From the IMG/VR virus record IMGVR_UViG_3300027754_000166, positions 1 through 45,444 of that record: 45,444 bases of DNA; one strand, 5' to 3'. The notes below the pieces were generated by a model. The model saw nothing but the letters and a program-made list of their open reading frames with translations. It was not told the origin of the DNA and searched no databases. Shown piece by piece: positions 33,765-42,469 of the stretch (position 1 is its first letter; each line of letters opens with the position of its first letter). The stretch is from a virus. The position numbers were made by a program, and so were the translations under genes.

Positions 33765-35702
33765 TCAAAGTTCTTTCATATCAAACCAATTTTTACCAAC
33801 TGATGCTCCTGCATTGAGCTTGAGAGCCAGTGGTATCTTGAATGTTTCTTCAAAGTACATGTGGGTACATTTAAGAATTGTTGTAATCTCCGTAATAAAA
33901 GCGTCTGACGAATCAGACATGACATCGAACATTAGAGAGTCATGAACGGTGTTAACCATCTTCACATCATCTCTGCCTATTAGCTGCCTAAAGATAACTC
34001 CCAACATCATTGGGACAATATCTCCAGTAGCTAAACCTTGAACAGGATAGTTTTTAAACTCCGTTGGACTGAAGTTGTAGGTTCTTGTAGACCATGTATC
34101 CTCGTTGTAATACTCTGAAAAACAAAACTTCCTGCCTGTCTCAGTCTGATGTGCGTAGGTTCTGAACTTCTCCCTAAATCCATCTTCATTGAGATCGTTT
34201 GTAGCTTTAGATTCAACCATTGCTGCAAACTCTGTGTGCCATTTACCTACTTCTTTGTAACGACCATAGAACACATCTACAAACTTCTTAGCTTCATCTA
34301 AGGTACAACCTGCTTGTTTGCTAATAGCTTTAGCGCCAGCACCGTAGATCAACTGAAACGTTCTAGACTTGAATGGTTTACGTTCTTCTTTGGTTGGCAT
34401 CCTGCCAAACATGTCTTTGTACAAAGCGCTGTGAATGTCAACGCCACTGCTAATGTCTGCTATGAGCTGTTTGTCCTTAGTAACATGAGCAAGAGCCACA
34501 ACCTCCAATTGATTAAAATCCACTTCAATAATTACCCCTTTACTAAATAAATTATATCTTGAATTAAAAATTTGTTTAATAGGGTTATTACTAATATTTT
34601 GTAAATTAGGATTTGTTGAAGACAATCTACCTGTGACTGTTGCTGTGTGGTTTAGTTTGCCGTGAATAAAGTCACCGATGATGTGTTTGCTTAAGCCTTG
34701 CACATACGTTGAGAGTTGTTTTGCTAGCTCTCTGTACTTGAGCAGACCATTGATGATTGCAATTGCTTTAGCATCAAACGTGTGCTTCAACATGTCGTTG
34801 AGTACTGAGTCGTCAACTGATATTTGTCCTGTCTTTGCAGACACTTTCTCTGGGTCTGGTACGTAGTTGATGAACGGTTTGATGACCACTGTCTTCTCTA
34901 CAAGCTTGAACTTGGCATTGCCATTCTTGTAAACACCTACTTCTTCTTTGACTTTAATTCTTTTCTTACCACCAAAGAAAAACTGTGACCATTGCTTAGG
35001 GCTGTTGATGTCTTCTACATAACCTGCTGCCAATGCTTCAAGATTGAGTTTGACATCTACAAAGTTGTCTACAACTTCAACTGTGTACTCGTCCAATCTT
35101 GCTCTATCAACGTGTAGTCCGTTGAACTGCATCTCTGTGGTTGCATGAAGTGCTTCCATCTGAGTCTCAATCAACATGAGTTGACCTGCTGCTACAGCAC
35201 GTTTGTACTGTGCTTGAGCAATGGCTTTGGTATTAATAACATCTTGTTCCAGGTAAGGAATCAGTTCCTCTGGGGGAATCTTTTCAGAGCCTAGTCCTGC
35301 TTGGAAATACTTCTTAATGGTATCGTCTTTAAGAGGCAAACCATATTTAACAGACAACTCATCTAAGCTAGAAAACTTGGTGCGTTGTCCTGACAGGATG
35401 TACTCTGCTAGTTGTGTGTCCCAGATCTTGTGTGTTTGTAGTTTGTACTTTAAGGCTGTGCTTTCTTTGTACAGATACATCAGATCAAAAGAAATGTTAT
35501 GCCCGCAAAGAATGGTCTCTTTATCAAGAGTGTTTATGTAAAGATCAAACGTATCACAATCATATGTAGTGTGTGGTGATTTTAGACACATACCATAAGC
35601 TACGACTTTGTTGTCAGGGTGCATAGGATGAGCTAGTCCTATATCTTCGTTGCCGTTGAGTGTTGTCTCAACGTCAATAGCTGCAAAAATGGGCATGGTC
35701 AT
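33765..35702 (-). CDS. Family A DNA polymerase
   Basis: 645 residues from ATG 35702 (ATGA overlap with the gene before). The proofreading exonuclease shows IDVETT (D10, E12) and GHNISFDL (D73). Polymerase motif A is DFNQLEVVALA (D395), motif B is RKPFKSRTFQLIYG with Phe at the site equal to E. coli F762, and motif C is VHDS (D588, S589), where most Pol A enzymes have HDE. A short AT-rich stretch (34503-34620) lies around motif A without breaking the frame. It copies the phage genome with the helicase and primase upstream. Confidence 0.95.
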   Translation of the reverse strand: MTMPIFAAIDVETTLNGNEDIGLAHPMHPDNKVVAYGMCLKSPHTTYDCDTFDLYINTLDKETILCGHNISFDLMYLYKESTALKYKLQTHKIWDTQLAEYILSGQRTKFSSLDELSVKYGLPLKDDTIKKYFQAGLGSEKIPPEELIPYLEQDVINTKAIAQAQYKRAVAAGQLMLIETQMEALHATTEMQFNGLHVDRARLDEYTVEVVDNFVDVKLNLEALAAGYVEDINSPKQWSQFFFGGKKRIKVKEEVGVYKNGNAKFKLVEKTVVIKPFINYVPDPEKVSAKTGQISVDDSVLNDMLKHTFDAKAIAIINGLLKYRELAKQLSTYVQGLSKHIIGDFIHGKLNHTATVTGRLSSTNPNLQNISNNPIKQIFNSRYNLFSKGVIIEVDFNQLEVVALAHVTKDKQLIADISSGVDIHSALYKDMFGRMPTKEERKPFKSRTFQLIYGAGAKAISKQAGCTLDEAKKFVDVFYGRYKEVGKWHTEFAAMVESKATNDLNEDGFREKFRTYAHQTETGRKFCFSEYYNEDTWSTRTYNFSPTEFKNYPVQGLATGDIVPMMLGVIFRQLIGRDDVKMVNTVHDSLMFDVMSDSSDAFITEITTILKCTHMYFEETFKIPLALKLNAGASVGKNWFDMKEL

Positions 35703-36157
35703 GGTTTTCCATACGCCTTTCCATAAAGAATTGATTGAAACACAGTGATCCTGTGCTGCTTGTCTAATACGTTTAGGGACTTGCACACATGAGTTGCAAG
35801 CATAAACTTATCGTAAAACTCCTTTTCATCTGTGATGATTAGATTGATTTCTCCCTGTCTTAAAGAATGAAACGCAGCTCCTGTGTAAGAGCCTGTGTCT
35901 TTAAAACCTGATCTGTTGCATCTTCTTACAAAAGTACCTAACCTATCTGTAAGAATTAAAACGTCTTCGTCTGTGTCTGTAGGAGCTGGTACACAAGTTA
36001 CTCTGCTGCCTACATACGCCATCAGAAGAACATTCTCTTCAAACAATGTAAACAGTTCCATTTGCACTGTTGCTTCATCAATTGCTGCTTTGTACGTAGG
36101 ACTTGTCATGCTTCCTCCTTTTGGGTCTGTCCAACCAAATGAATAACGTTCACTCAT
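35699..36157 (-). CDS. Nucleotidyltransferase-like protein
   Basis: 152 residues from ATG 36157. GSR (50-52) followed by TDTDEDVLIL (D61, D63, D65) fits the GS...DxD motif of minimal nucleotidyltransferases; the rest is helical. Similar genes are found next to phage polymerases, role unknown. An alternative start at 36109 has a perfect AAGGAGG four bases upstream and gives 136 residues. I prefer 36157 because it overlaps the helicase gene, as is usual here. Its first residues, ERYSFGWTDPK, closely echo the capsid C-terminus (ERYSFGWSDPR). Confidence 0.7.
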   Translation of the reverse strand: MSERYSFGWTDPKGGSMTSPTYKAAIDEATVQMELFTLFEENVLLMAYVGSRVTCVPAPTDTDEDVLILTDRLGTFVRRCNRSGFKDTGSYTGAAFHSLRQGEINLIITDEKEFYDKFMLATHVCKSLNVLDKQHRITVFQSILYGKAYGKP

Positions 36158-37415
36158 ACCTTGCACGGATAGGATCAATAGTTACAAGAAACTGTCCGTG
36201 ACGTTCTGATTCCATGTGTTTGGGACCTCCACCTGGGAGTTTGTTCTTAGGAACATTGATTGTGCGGATCATTTCTTCCTCTGGACTCTTGGGTTCTTTG
36301 TACTTGCCAATAGTGATTACTACGTCAGCTTCACCTGGTTTGTCAGTCTTAGAGCCACGCAGAGCATCTAAACCAATAAACGGAGGGTCTTTCATATCCA
36401 CTGCTGTAGCAGACAACTGTGATGCAGCAATAACTGGACCATAGTTTCTAGCAAGTTCCCTAGCCCATTTGTATATCTTGCCAAGCTTGATGTCTTCTCT
36501 GTCGTCAGACTTGTTGAAGCCATCTACTTTGTCAAGCTGGTCAAACACAATCAAGCCGGGGTTAACCTCACGAAACAATGTCTCAAGATCACGAACGTGG
36601 TTCATGTCTTTAGTAACACGTATCTTGTCTTTGTTACCACCCATCAAAGCTGTGTAGTCAGTCATAGCTGTCTTAGAGTCAGCAATGATTGTTTTAGATT
36701 CTTTACCAAGTGCAGCTTGAACAATCCTAAAGAACACAACAGAAGATTCTTCTTCGTTGTTGACCCATACAACAGGTCTGTCTTTGGGTAGTTGTTGTGC
36801 TAGATAACTAATCTCACTAGCTAAGAACGTTGTCTTACCTACTTCGACTCGTGCAGCAACGATAACAAAGTTACCAGTACGTAGAGGACCCAAACTGCGG
36901 TTAAGCACATCCAAACGCCATTCGTATCCTGAACTACTAATACGATCAGCAATAACAGACAAATCAGCAGAAACAAACAACTCATCTTTTTCAATGTATC
37001 TCTCCACATCTTTAAGAGCATTAGTGGCTAGGATGTGAACGTGTTCAAGGTCGCTAGAACCTTCTTTCACTTTCTCACATTCCTCCATGATCTGAGCAAG
37101 ATAGTCCAACTCTATAAGAGTCTTGATTACTTCCTCGTGTGCATGGTGTGGTACAAATGTTCTTGCTTTTGTTATGGTCATGCGAAGCTTGACGATTGAG
37201 TCGTCAGTCAGTCGCTTACTTTGATCTGCTATTAGGAACGCAGAGAAAGATTCCCAATTGAACTCCGTTACACCTGGGAATGTTTTATAGTATTTGTCCA
37301 TACCATCAAGAATGATGTTGGTTTCTTTAACCACTACATGCGGTTTGATGTACCGTCTGTACTTGGTTAGGTTCTCTTTGCTTTGACTACAAAGATAGAG
37401 AACGTCATAGTCCAT
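36150..37415 (-). CDS. Replicative helicase, DnaB-type RecA-fold ATPase
   Basis: 421 residues. The N-terminal ~170 residues are helical. The ATPase core has Walker A ARVEVGKTT (188-196, with Ala for the first Gly), an acidic NNEEESS after the first core strand, and Walker B LIVFDQLD (289-296), then a SQLSATA motif. It unwinds DNA at the fork with the separate primase encoded upstream; in T7 these are one protein. The small gene at 37405 overlaps its start. Confidence 0.88.
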   Translation of the reverse strand: MDYDVLYLCSQSKENLTKYRRYIKPHVVVKETNIILDGMDKYYKTFPGVTEFNWESFSAFLIADQSKRLTDDSIVKLRMTITKARTFVPHHAHEEVIKTLIELDYLAQIMEECEKVKEGSSDLEHVHILATNALKDVERYIEKDELFVSADLSVIADRISSSGYEWRLDVLNRSLGPLRTGNFVIVAARVEVGKTTFLASEISYLAQQLPKDRPVVWVNNEEESSVVFFRIVQAALGKESKTIIADSKTAMTDYTALMGGNKDKIRVTKDMNHVRDLETLFREVNPGLIVFDQLDKVDGFNKSDDREDIKLGKIYKWARELARNYGPVIAASQLSATAVDMKDPPFIGLDALRGSKTDKPGEADVVITIGKYKEPKSPEEEMIRTINVPKNKLPGGGPKHMESERHGQFLVTIDPIRARYE

Positions 37416-37695
37416 TGTGTTTTTCTCGCAGTGCTTTGATTTGATCGTCCCAACGCAAGCCGTGCATATGTTTCCATTTCTCTAGCTTGTCAAGTATGAG
37501 TCTGCTGCTGTCTTTAAACAAACGATGATTCAGCGCAACGCAAGCCACTGTTTCCATGTCAACAGCATGAGAGCGAACTTCTTCAGCGCCACGTTTCATA
37601 CCATTGATTGCAGACAAGACAATGCTTTGCATCATCACTGGGTCTTTGGAACGATGTGCGACTTCAAGCAAAAACTTTTGGTCCTCAATATTCAT
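37405..37695 (-). CDS. Small helical protein between primase and helicase
   Basis: 96 residues, all helical with KRGAEEVRSHAVDMET and ILDKLEKWKHMHGLRW. AAAGGA precedes the start; it overlaps the helicase start by 11 bases. Position suggests a helicase loader or replication partner, but no family is recognised. Confidence 0.68.
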   Translation of the reverse strand: MNIEDQKFLLEVAHRSKDPVMMQSIVLSAINGMKRGAEEVRSHAVDMETVACVALNHRLFKDSSRLILDKLEKWKHMHGLRWDDQIKALREKHNGL

Positions 37696-37704
37696 TTGTG
37701 TCCT

Positions 37705-38499
37705 TTAAATGAGTGTGTCGTACAGCTCTGCTGGTGTACATTGTTTGGGTTCTTTATCTATGCCAAGCACGATAATCTTTGTTGTTGATGGTAGGAAATG
37801 GTTTAGTTTCTTGTATGCCTTTGTTGCTCCTTGTACACCTGCTTCATCGGGATCAAGCCAAATAAGCACGTACTCAAAGTTGAGGTCGTGTATTTGTCTT
37901 AGCGTTTTATCTGACAGCGCTGTTCTTAGTAACGCTACAGAGCTATGACTTGTGTCGTGGTTAACTCTGTACGCACTGAGGTAGTCTTCAGTTATGACTA
38001 GCGTCCTACTGAAGTAATGAAACCAAGCTGCATCTCCTTTGGAGCTGCTGCTGGTGTAGTGTGTTGTGTACTTGGGTGTTGCGTTAGGTGCTAGATTGCG
38101 TACCTGCCAGCCTATCGGCTGTTGTTCTGGGTTGTGTAGTGTGAGAGCTACTTTGTGCCGTTCACCTGCTACGCCATTAAATATGTTTTTTGTTGGATCA
38201 CAGTAGTGACTGTGCAGCCACAGCTTACCTTCAACAGCAAGAGAAGCTATGACAGGCTTAGTGCTACTAGTAACAGATGCTGTAGGTTTGTTGATCCAGG
38301 TAGACAATCGACTATCGTCATCTGAAGCAAACCCTGATTGGTTGCAGTGATGACAATAGGCTACCAACCCTCGGTCTGTACGTTTGATGTACAGCCTACG
38401 TTTGTTGTCTACACCTGCTTCACACTCCGTGTGATTGATGTGTATCTGCTGTCCTACTACGGACGGAGCATTGTCAAGGATTAGTTTGCGGTTGATCAT
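37705..38499 (-). CDS. DNA primase with TOPRIM domain
   Basis: 264 residues from ATG 38499. The N-terminus holds a small zinc-binding site (ECEAG at about 25-29 and YCHHCNQSG at about 48-56), followed by a TOPRIM core with LVITEDYLSAY (conserved Glu) and VLIWLDPDEAG (DxD-type). It lays RNA primers for replication. The protein is short because no helicase domain is fused. A terminator lies only 14 bases upstream, so expression is by read-through or a promoter inside the AAA+ gene. Confidence 0.88.
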   Translation of the reverse strand: MINRKLILDNAPSVVGQQIHINHTECEAGVDNKRRLYIKRTDRGLVAYCHHCNQSGFASDDDSRLSTWINKPTASVTSSTKPVIASLAVEGKLWLHSHYCDPTKNIFNGVAGERHKVALTLHNPEQQPIGWQVRNLAPNATPKYTTHYTSSSSKGDAAWFHYFSRTLVITEDYLSAYRVNHDTSHSSVALLRTALSDKTLRQIHDLNFEYVLIWLDPDEAGVQGATKAYKKLNHFLPSTTKIIVLGIDKEPKQCTPAELYDTLI

Positions 38500-38512
38500 A
38501 TTTTTAAAGCCC

Positions 38513-38545
38513 AAAATACATAGCCCTCCCTTGAAGGAAGGCTAT
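38513..38545 (-). terminator. Terminator/attenuator after the AAA+ gene
   Basis: On the minus strand, ATAGCCTTCC (38545-38536) pairs with GGGAGGGCTAT (38530-38520), ten pairs with one wobble, and a short loop; TATTTT follows. The T-tract is short, so read-through into the primase gene is likely. Confidence 0.7.
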
Positions 38546-38559
38546 ATGGTTTTGTAGTT

Positions 38560-39702
38560 TTAGATTTCTTTGTTACCGTAAATCTTGGTAAACAACTCAT
38601 CAGCAACCTTACGCTGTGTGTCGTTCAACTTGTTCAGGTAAACAAGACTGAAAGCTGCTCTCAAGGACATTCCAAAAGAAACCTTGTTGCAGATGCTGAA
38701 CAATGATCGTGGAGACATTGTTAGATTGAATTGGCTAGCTTTGTAGCCATTGCGGATCAGATTAGCCAGTTTGACAAGCTCTTTAGCTGTTTTAGTTGTG
38801 ATTGTTGTAGGCCATCTGTTAGTCAACATCTTTTCTTCAATAGAAGCTTCAAGATAATCAACGTAGATAGCAGTGCCAAACCGATCAAGAGTTGCAGAGT
38901 TCTGAACGTTAGTACCAGCATGTGCTCCAGTCTCGTCACCTTGGCCTTGTGTGTTGCCAATAGCTACGATCCTAAAATGCTCGTGAGGGACAATTTGTTT
39001 GTCTTTGGTACTTCCGGGCATCTCCTTCAAGAAAAGCTTGCCTTCGTCCTCTAAAAGCCATTGCAGACCCATAGAAATCTCTGGAGGAGTTACGTCCCAC
39101 TCATCCCAAGCAAACACAGCACCATAACGTACAGCTTCTGTTACAGCACCATCCACCCAGATTGTTGAACCCTCCTTAGCTGTCAACTGACCAAAGATCA
39201 TTGAGGTATCCATGTCCCCAGTACAATTAACCCGAACGAAAGGGCGACCAGTACGAGCACAAAGCTGCTCAATAAGACTAGATTTACCAGCCCCCGTAGG
39301 CCCGTAACAGAGTACTCTTTCATTTAATTCCCATGCTCTAAGAACGTTTGCAGCCAAGTCTTTGTCAATGACGTAGGCAGGATTGATACTAGGAACAAAT
39401 GAGGCTATACGTTCATCCCAAGGATAATCCGTAGCCATGTGTTTGAACATAGTGACACCGAAGTCTTCTCTATCAACAATCCAAAGCTCTTTGAACAAAT
39501 CTGAGAAATAGATTTGACTTGGTTTGAGTTCAGGGCGTGTTCTGACAGGGCCTTCTGGTGTTTCAGCCACATAAGTATCAGAAGCTATGTCGTATGTTGT
39601 TGTCTCTGTTGTTGAGACTCTACGTTTTTCCATTGCTTCTTTGATCTTGGTTTTAACAAGGTCTTCAACTTTTGTTGTGGTTTTGACTTCTGGGTCAGAC
39701 AT
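38560..39702 (-). CDS. MoxR/CobS-like AAA+ ATPase
   Basis: 380 residues. After a charged N-terminus, the AAA+ core shows Walker A GPTGAGKS (134-141), Walker B VFAWDEWD (196-203), sensor 1 AIGNTQ (247-252) and the arginine-finger region LDRF (R274). The order and spacing match the CobS/MoxR group, which act as chaperones for VWA-domain partners. The gene upstream (overlap of eight bases) codes such a partner. Phages carry this pair widely, without a known function; cobalamin synthesis is unlikely here, as no other such genes exist. Confidence 0.88.
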   Translation of the reverse strand: MSDPEVKTTTKVEDLVKTKIKEAMEKRRVSTTETTTYDIASDTYVAETPEGPVRTRPELKPSQIYFSDLFKELWIVDREDFGVTMFKHMATDYPWDERIASFVPSINPAYVIDKDLAANVLRAWELNERVLCYGPTGAGKSSLIEQLCARTGRPFVRVNCTGDMDTSMIFGQLTAKEGSTIWVDGAVTEAVRYGAVFAWDEWDVTPPEISMGLQWLLEDEGKLFLKEMPGSTKDKQIVPHEHFRIVAIGNTQGQGDETGAHAGTNVQNSATLDRFGTAIYVDYLEASIEEKMLTNRWPTTITTKTAKELVKLANLIRNGYKASQFNLTMSPRSLFSICNKVSFGMSLRAAFSLVYLNKLNDTQRKVADELFTKIYGNKEI

Positions 39703-41500
39703 TGATGATCTTCCTTTCTATGAGTTCTAACAACTTGCTTGGTATTTCTTCTGGTTTGTTGACTATGCTGTGTGATTGGTAGTAACCCTGTACTGAGCTG
39801 CTACACAAACCCAAACCATAAATGTCAACTGACTTTGCTTTCTCTATTTCTTTGATTACTGTGTCTGTGAATTTGCCTATTCCAAAAGAACTTTTAGAAG
39901 CTGCTGGACTGCCATCAGACATGACAATTAGCAATTTCTTTTTCTCTTTACGTTTAATAAGTCGATCATGCGCCCAAAGAATATTTTCGCCATCAGGGTT
40001 TCCAGTCATATGGGAACTACTTAATTCAAAATATTTCTTTATTGCATCTGAATCAACTTTTAAATCAGAAAAACTCTTATAGATAAACATCATGGGAACC
40101 CAATCAGTAAATCCATTAAGTTTTCCATCAGTAAATCCAACAATTTCAAGAGGAATATTTAAAGTTGAACAGACTTCATTGACTAACAATGTAGAAGCTA
40201 GAGCGTAATACGCTTTCATTCCTTGCATAGACCCAGACATATCAACCAGTACGGTGATAGCAGCATCCAATGTTTTGTTGTCAATCTTGTTCTTAAACAC
40301 ACGCTCATTGAACCCAGGTGCATCAAAACAGATACGAGACAACCTAGATTGATCTAACTTGCCCTTTTTGACTCCGTATTGACGTTGTACCTTAGCTTTG
40401 ATTTGAATCAATCTACGAACTTGTTGAGCAAAGTTTTCTTGTGAAACCAATTGTGGTTCAACATCATCACGATACTCTTTGAGAAACTTAGAGGGTTTTC
40501 TAAGTGTGAGATAGTGCTCTGGACCTGTGTTCTTGGGATAATCAACGATTATAAATTTCTCATAGTCAGTTAAGTCCCAACCATCTTTTTCTTTTACGGG
40601 TTCAAAGTTGATACCAACCTTACCCATGTCCTCACCATCTTCGTTGTGCATAGTCAAAGAATATGCAGCCAGCTCATCTTCAGTTATCTTTAGCTCAATA
40701 ACTTTGTACTCTTCGTATTTAGGTTTAGCCTTCTCATCACCATTAGCTTTACCTGATTTGTCTTCCTCGGCTTCTCCCTCTGCCTTTTCTTCTCCACCAG
40801 GCTTTTTTAGGCTACCTTCACCTTCGCCCTTTACAGGTTTAGCAGGTATTGGCTTCAGTTCAGCTTTGCACTCTTCACCAAGTTTTTTGAGGATGTCTAT
40901 AGCCAATTGGTAGGTTGCTTCAGTGCCTATTTCTTTATCCAAGATCGTATAACAATGAGTAAGACGATCAGTAAAGTTATTAAGAACATCCAGAACCTTC
41001 TTGTTAGGAGTTGCTTTGCTTACAGCAAGTTCTATTTGAGGAAACATAGAACTTGTTAGAACCACTTCCCAACAAAACATAGCTGTGATGAGTGTTGAAG
41101 CTGGAGTTGGTTCTTCCTTGCATCTTTTTATGATCTGTTCGATCAATATAGAGCTGCAATCATCCCAGTTCTCCTTGAAACCACGGTACTCTACAGCCTC
41201 AATGTAGTTAATTCTGGAATCTTCTAGGAAGTTCCATACAAACATCAACATACCTTGAGGGTGCAGTTCTTTTTTCTTAAGAACATCAAACGAACTAAAA
41301 CGATCATGGGCCACTTCGTGATCCGTTGATGCCATTAGTTGTTTGAGTTCTAACTCCGTGGTTGTGGTAACAATCCTAGGCAGATAGATGGTTTTGCCAT
41401 CATGTCTAGGTTGATTAGCATCTTCAAATACAACGGAAATGCCAGCTCTGCCAGCACTTGCACGTATGTATTTCATTACTTCAATGCCTTTAGTCAGCAT
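39695..41500 (-). CDS. Zincin-like VWA protein (CobT-like), partner of AAA+ ATPase
   Basis: 601 residues. Near the N-terminus HEVAH (H61, E62, H65) is an HExxH zincin motif with LEDSR (E93) downstream as a possible third ligand. A highly charged linker (about 225-270, Glu/Lys/Gly-rich) follows, then a helical region, and a C-terminal VWA domain with the MIDAS motif DMSGSM near residue 419, then VMSDGSP. The MoxR/CobS-like ATPase follows and overlaps by eight bases. Together they could remodel or cut a target protein. The start overlaps the stop of the gene before (TAATG). Confidence 0.85.
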   Translation of the reverse strand: MLTKGIEVMKYIRASAGRAGISVVFEDANQPRHDGKTIYLPRIVTTTTELELKQLMASTDHEVAHDRFSSFDVLKKKELHPQGMLMFVWNFLEDSRINYIEAVEYRGFKENWDDCSSILIEQIIKRCKEEPTPASTLITAMFCWEVVLTSSMFPQIELAVSKATPNKKVLDVLNNFTDRLTHCYTILDKEIGTEATYQLAIDILKKLGEECKAELKPIPAKPVKGEGEGSLKKPGGEEKAEGEAEEDKSGKANGDEKAKPKYEEYKVIELKITEDELAAYSLTMHNEDGEDMGKVGINFEPVKEKDGWDLTDYEKFIIVDYPKNTGPEHYLTLRKPSKFLKEYRDDVEPQLVSQENFAQQVRRLIQIKAKVQRQYGVKKGKLDQSRLSRICFDAPGFNERVFKNKIDNKTLDAAITVLVDMSGSMQGMKAYYALASTLLVNEVCSTLNIPLEIVGFTDGKLNGFTDWVPMMFIYKSFSDLKVDSDAIKKYFELSSSHMTGNPDGENILWAHDRLIKRKEKKKLLIVMSDGSPAASKSSFGIGKFTDTVIKEIEKAKSVDIYGLGLCSSSVQGYYQSHSIVNKPEEIPSKLLELIERKIINV

Positions 41501-41949
41501 TATTTACCACTCGCATTCACAAACTCCTTCACAAGTTTGAACACTTTGAGAGCATCCATACCTTCAGGGACATTCATCAAGTTCCTAATAACTTTGTTGG
41601 CATAATCTTCAGCACTGGTTTCTTCCTTGGGAATCTTCAGTTCTTTGATCTTGTTTTGCAGAAATGTTTTACCGCAATAGCTTCCATTGTCATCAATGAG
41701 CTTAATGCTGAGCTTCATAGCTGTGTGAATGACTGACTTAGCTGATCTCCAAGGACCTGGCATCGAACTGACTTCATAGTCTTTCTTGATTTGCTTCTCA
41801 GTATCTCGCAGGTCTTTAGCAAACGTATCAACTGAGCTATGCGTAAACGCAACAGCTATCATCTTCTCGAATGTACTTGTAGCTGAAGCATCTGAGACAA
41901 GACTCTCAGTAGCAGCAGCATACAAAGTGGACATCATGTGAGCATCCAT
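41500..41949 (-). CDS. Protein of unknown function behind a structured leader
   Basis: 149 residues from ATG 41949 with GGGAG seven bases upstream. Mostly helical with a Ser/Thr-rich start and SAKSVIHTAMKLSIKLIDDNGSYCG in the middle. No family is recognised. It directly precedes the VWA gene (TAATG), so it may work with that pair. The two-hairpin RNA at 41965-42007 is in its leader. Confidence 0.72.
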   Translation of the reverse strand: MDAHMMSTLYAAATESLVSDASATSTFEKMIAVAFTHSSVDTFAKDLRDTEKQIKKDYEVSSMPGPWRSAKSVIHTAMKLSIKLIDDNGSYCGKTFLQNKIKELKIPKEETSAEDYANKVIRNLMNVPEGMDALKVFKLVKEFVNASGK

Positions 41950-41964
41950 TTGTTTCTCCCTCAC

Positions 41965-42007
41965 AGGCAACATCGCCTAAATACAGCTCTAGTGATAAAG
42001 CTGTATT
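41965..42007 (-). promoter_or_regulatory. Structured two-hairpin leader, copy 1
   Basis: On the minus strand, AATACAGCT (42007-41999) pairs with AGCTGTATT (41988-41980) around the ten-base loop TTATCACTAG. One base later AGGCG-ATGT-TGCCT (41978-41965) forms a second hairpin. The gene at 41949 starts 15 bases on. The same architecture occurs in copy 2 (42461-42419), and stem changes are compensatory, which shows that the RNA fold matters. It may be a binding site for a translational regulator. Confidence 0.8.
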
Positions 42008-42018
42008 GAAGCAAGCTG

Positions 42019-42402
42019 TTATAGCGAATTAATTAAGTCCAATACTTCTTGAGCATCTCCAGACAAATACAACTTGTCTTGCAACTCTTGCTGAAGTTTG
42101 TCGTACTTAGCATCAATGTCAGCTCGTTTCTTTTGTTGATCGTTGTACTTTTTATCAAAGCTATTTGGAAAAACAAAGAATTTTCCTAGAACATCGGCTC
42201 TGTATTCATTGTTCCAGGTACGCATAAACGTGGCTTTATCTACCAAAGGAGATTTAGTTTTAGATAAAAACTCATATAGAGCTTGTGGGTCATTGAGTGC
42301 AGAAGACACGTTTTCTTGTGGATACTCTGCATATTGTTTTTCTCTGATTTTGTCTCTCATACGACATAGGGCGTAATCAAGTTGTTGTTTGGTGAGCTTC
42401 AT
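42019..42402 (-). CDS. Protein of unknown function behind a structured leader
   Basis: 127 residues, helical and charged, with a coiled coil near the C-terminus (KYNDQQKKRADIDAKYDKLQ onward). Ribosome site GAGGAA is at 42407-42412. No family is recognised, and I see no similarity to the protein at 41500-41949, although both genes have the same structured leader. Confidence 0.72.
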   Translation of the reverse strand: MKLTKQQLDYALCRMRDKIREKQYAEYPQENVSSALNDPQALYEFLSKTKSPLVDKATFMRTWNNEYRADVLGKFFVFPNSFDKKYNDQQKKRADIDAKYDKLQQELQDKLYLSGDAQEVLDLINSL

Positions 42403-42418
42403 GTGTGTTCCTCTCTAA

Positions 42419-42461
42419 AGGCAACATTGCCTAGATATGATCCTATTGCTAAGACCATATC
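42419..42461 (-). promoter_or_regulatory. Structured two-hairpin leader, copy 2
   Basis: On the minus strand, GATATGGTC (42461-42453) pairs with GATCATATC (42442-42434) around the ten-base loop TTAGCAATAG. One base later AGGCA-ATGT-TGCCT (42432-42419) forms the second hairpin. The start codon at 42402 follows 16 bases later. Compared with copy 1, five of nine stem pairs change on both sides and keep pairing. Confidence 0.8.
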
Positions 42462-42469
42462 GAAGTTTG

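Noticed and set aside
34503-34620. AT-rich patch in the DNA polymerase gene as an intron or intein
   Set aside because: The reading frame and motif A continue through it without extra sequence, so it is only a local composition change.
38560-41500. True cobalamin (CobS/CobT) biosynthesis
   Set aside because: No other cobalamin genes are present and the N-terminal zincin motif does not fit a plain cobaltochelatase subunit.
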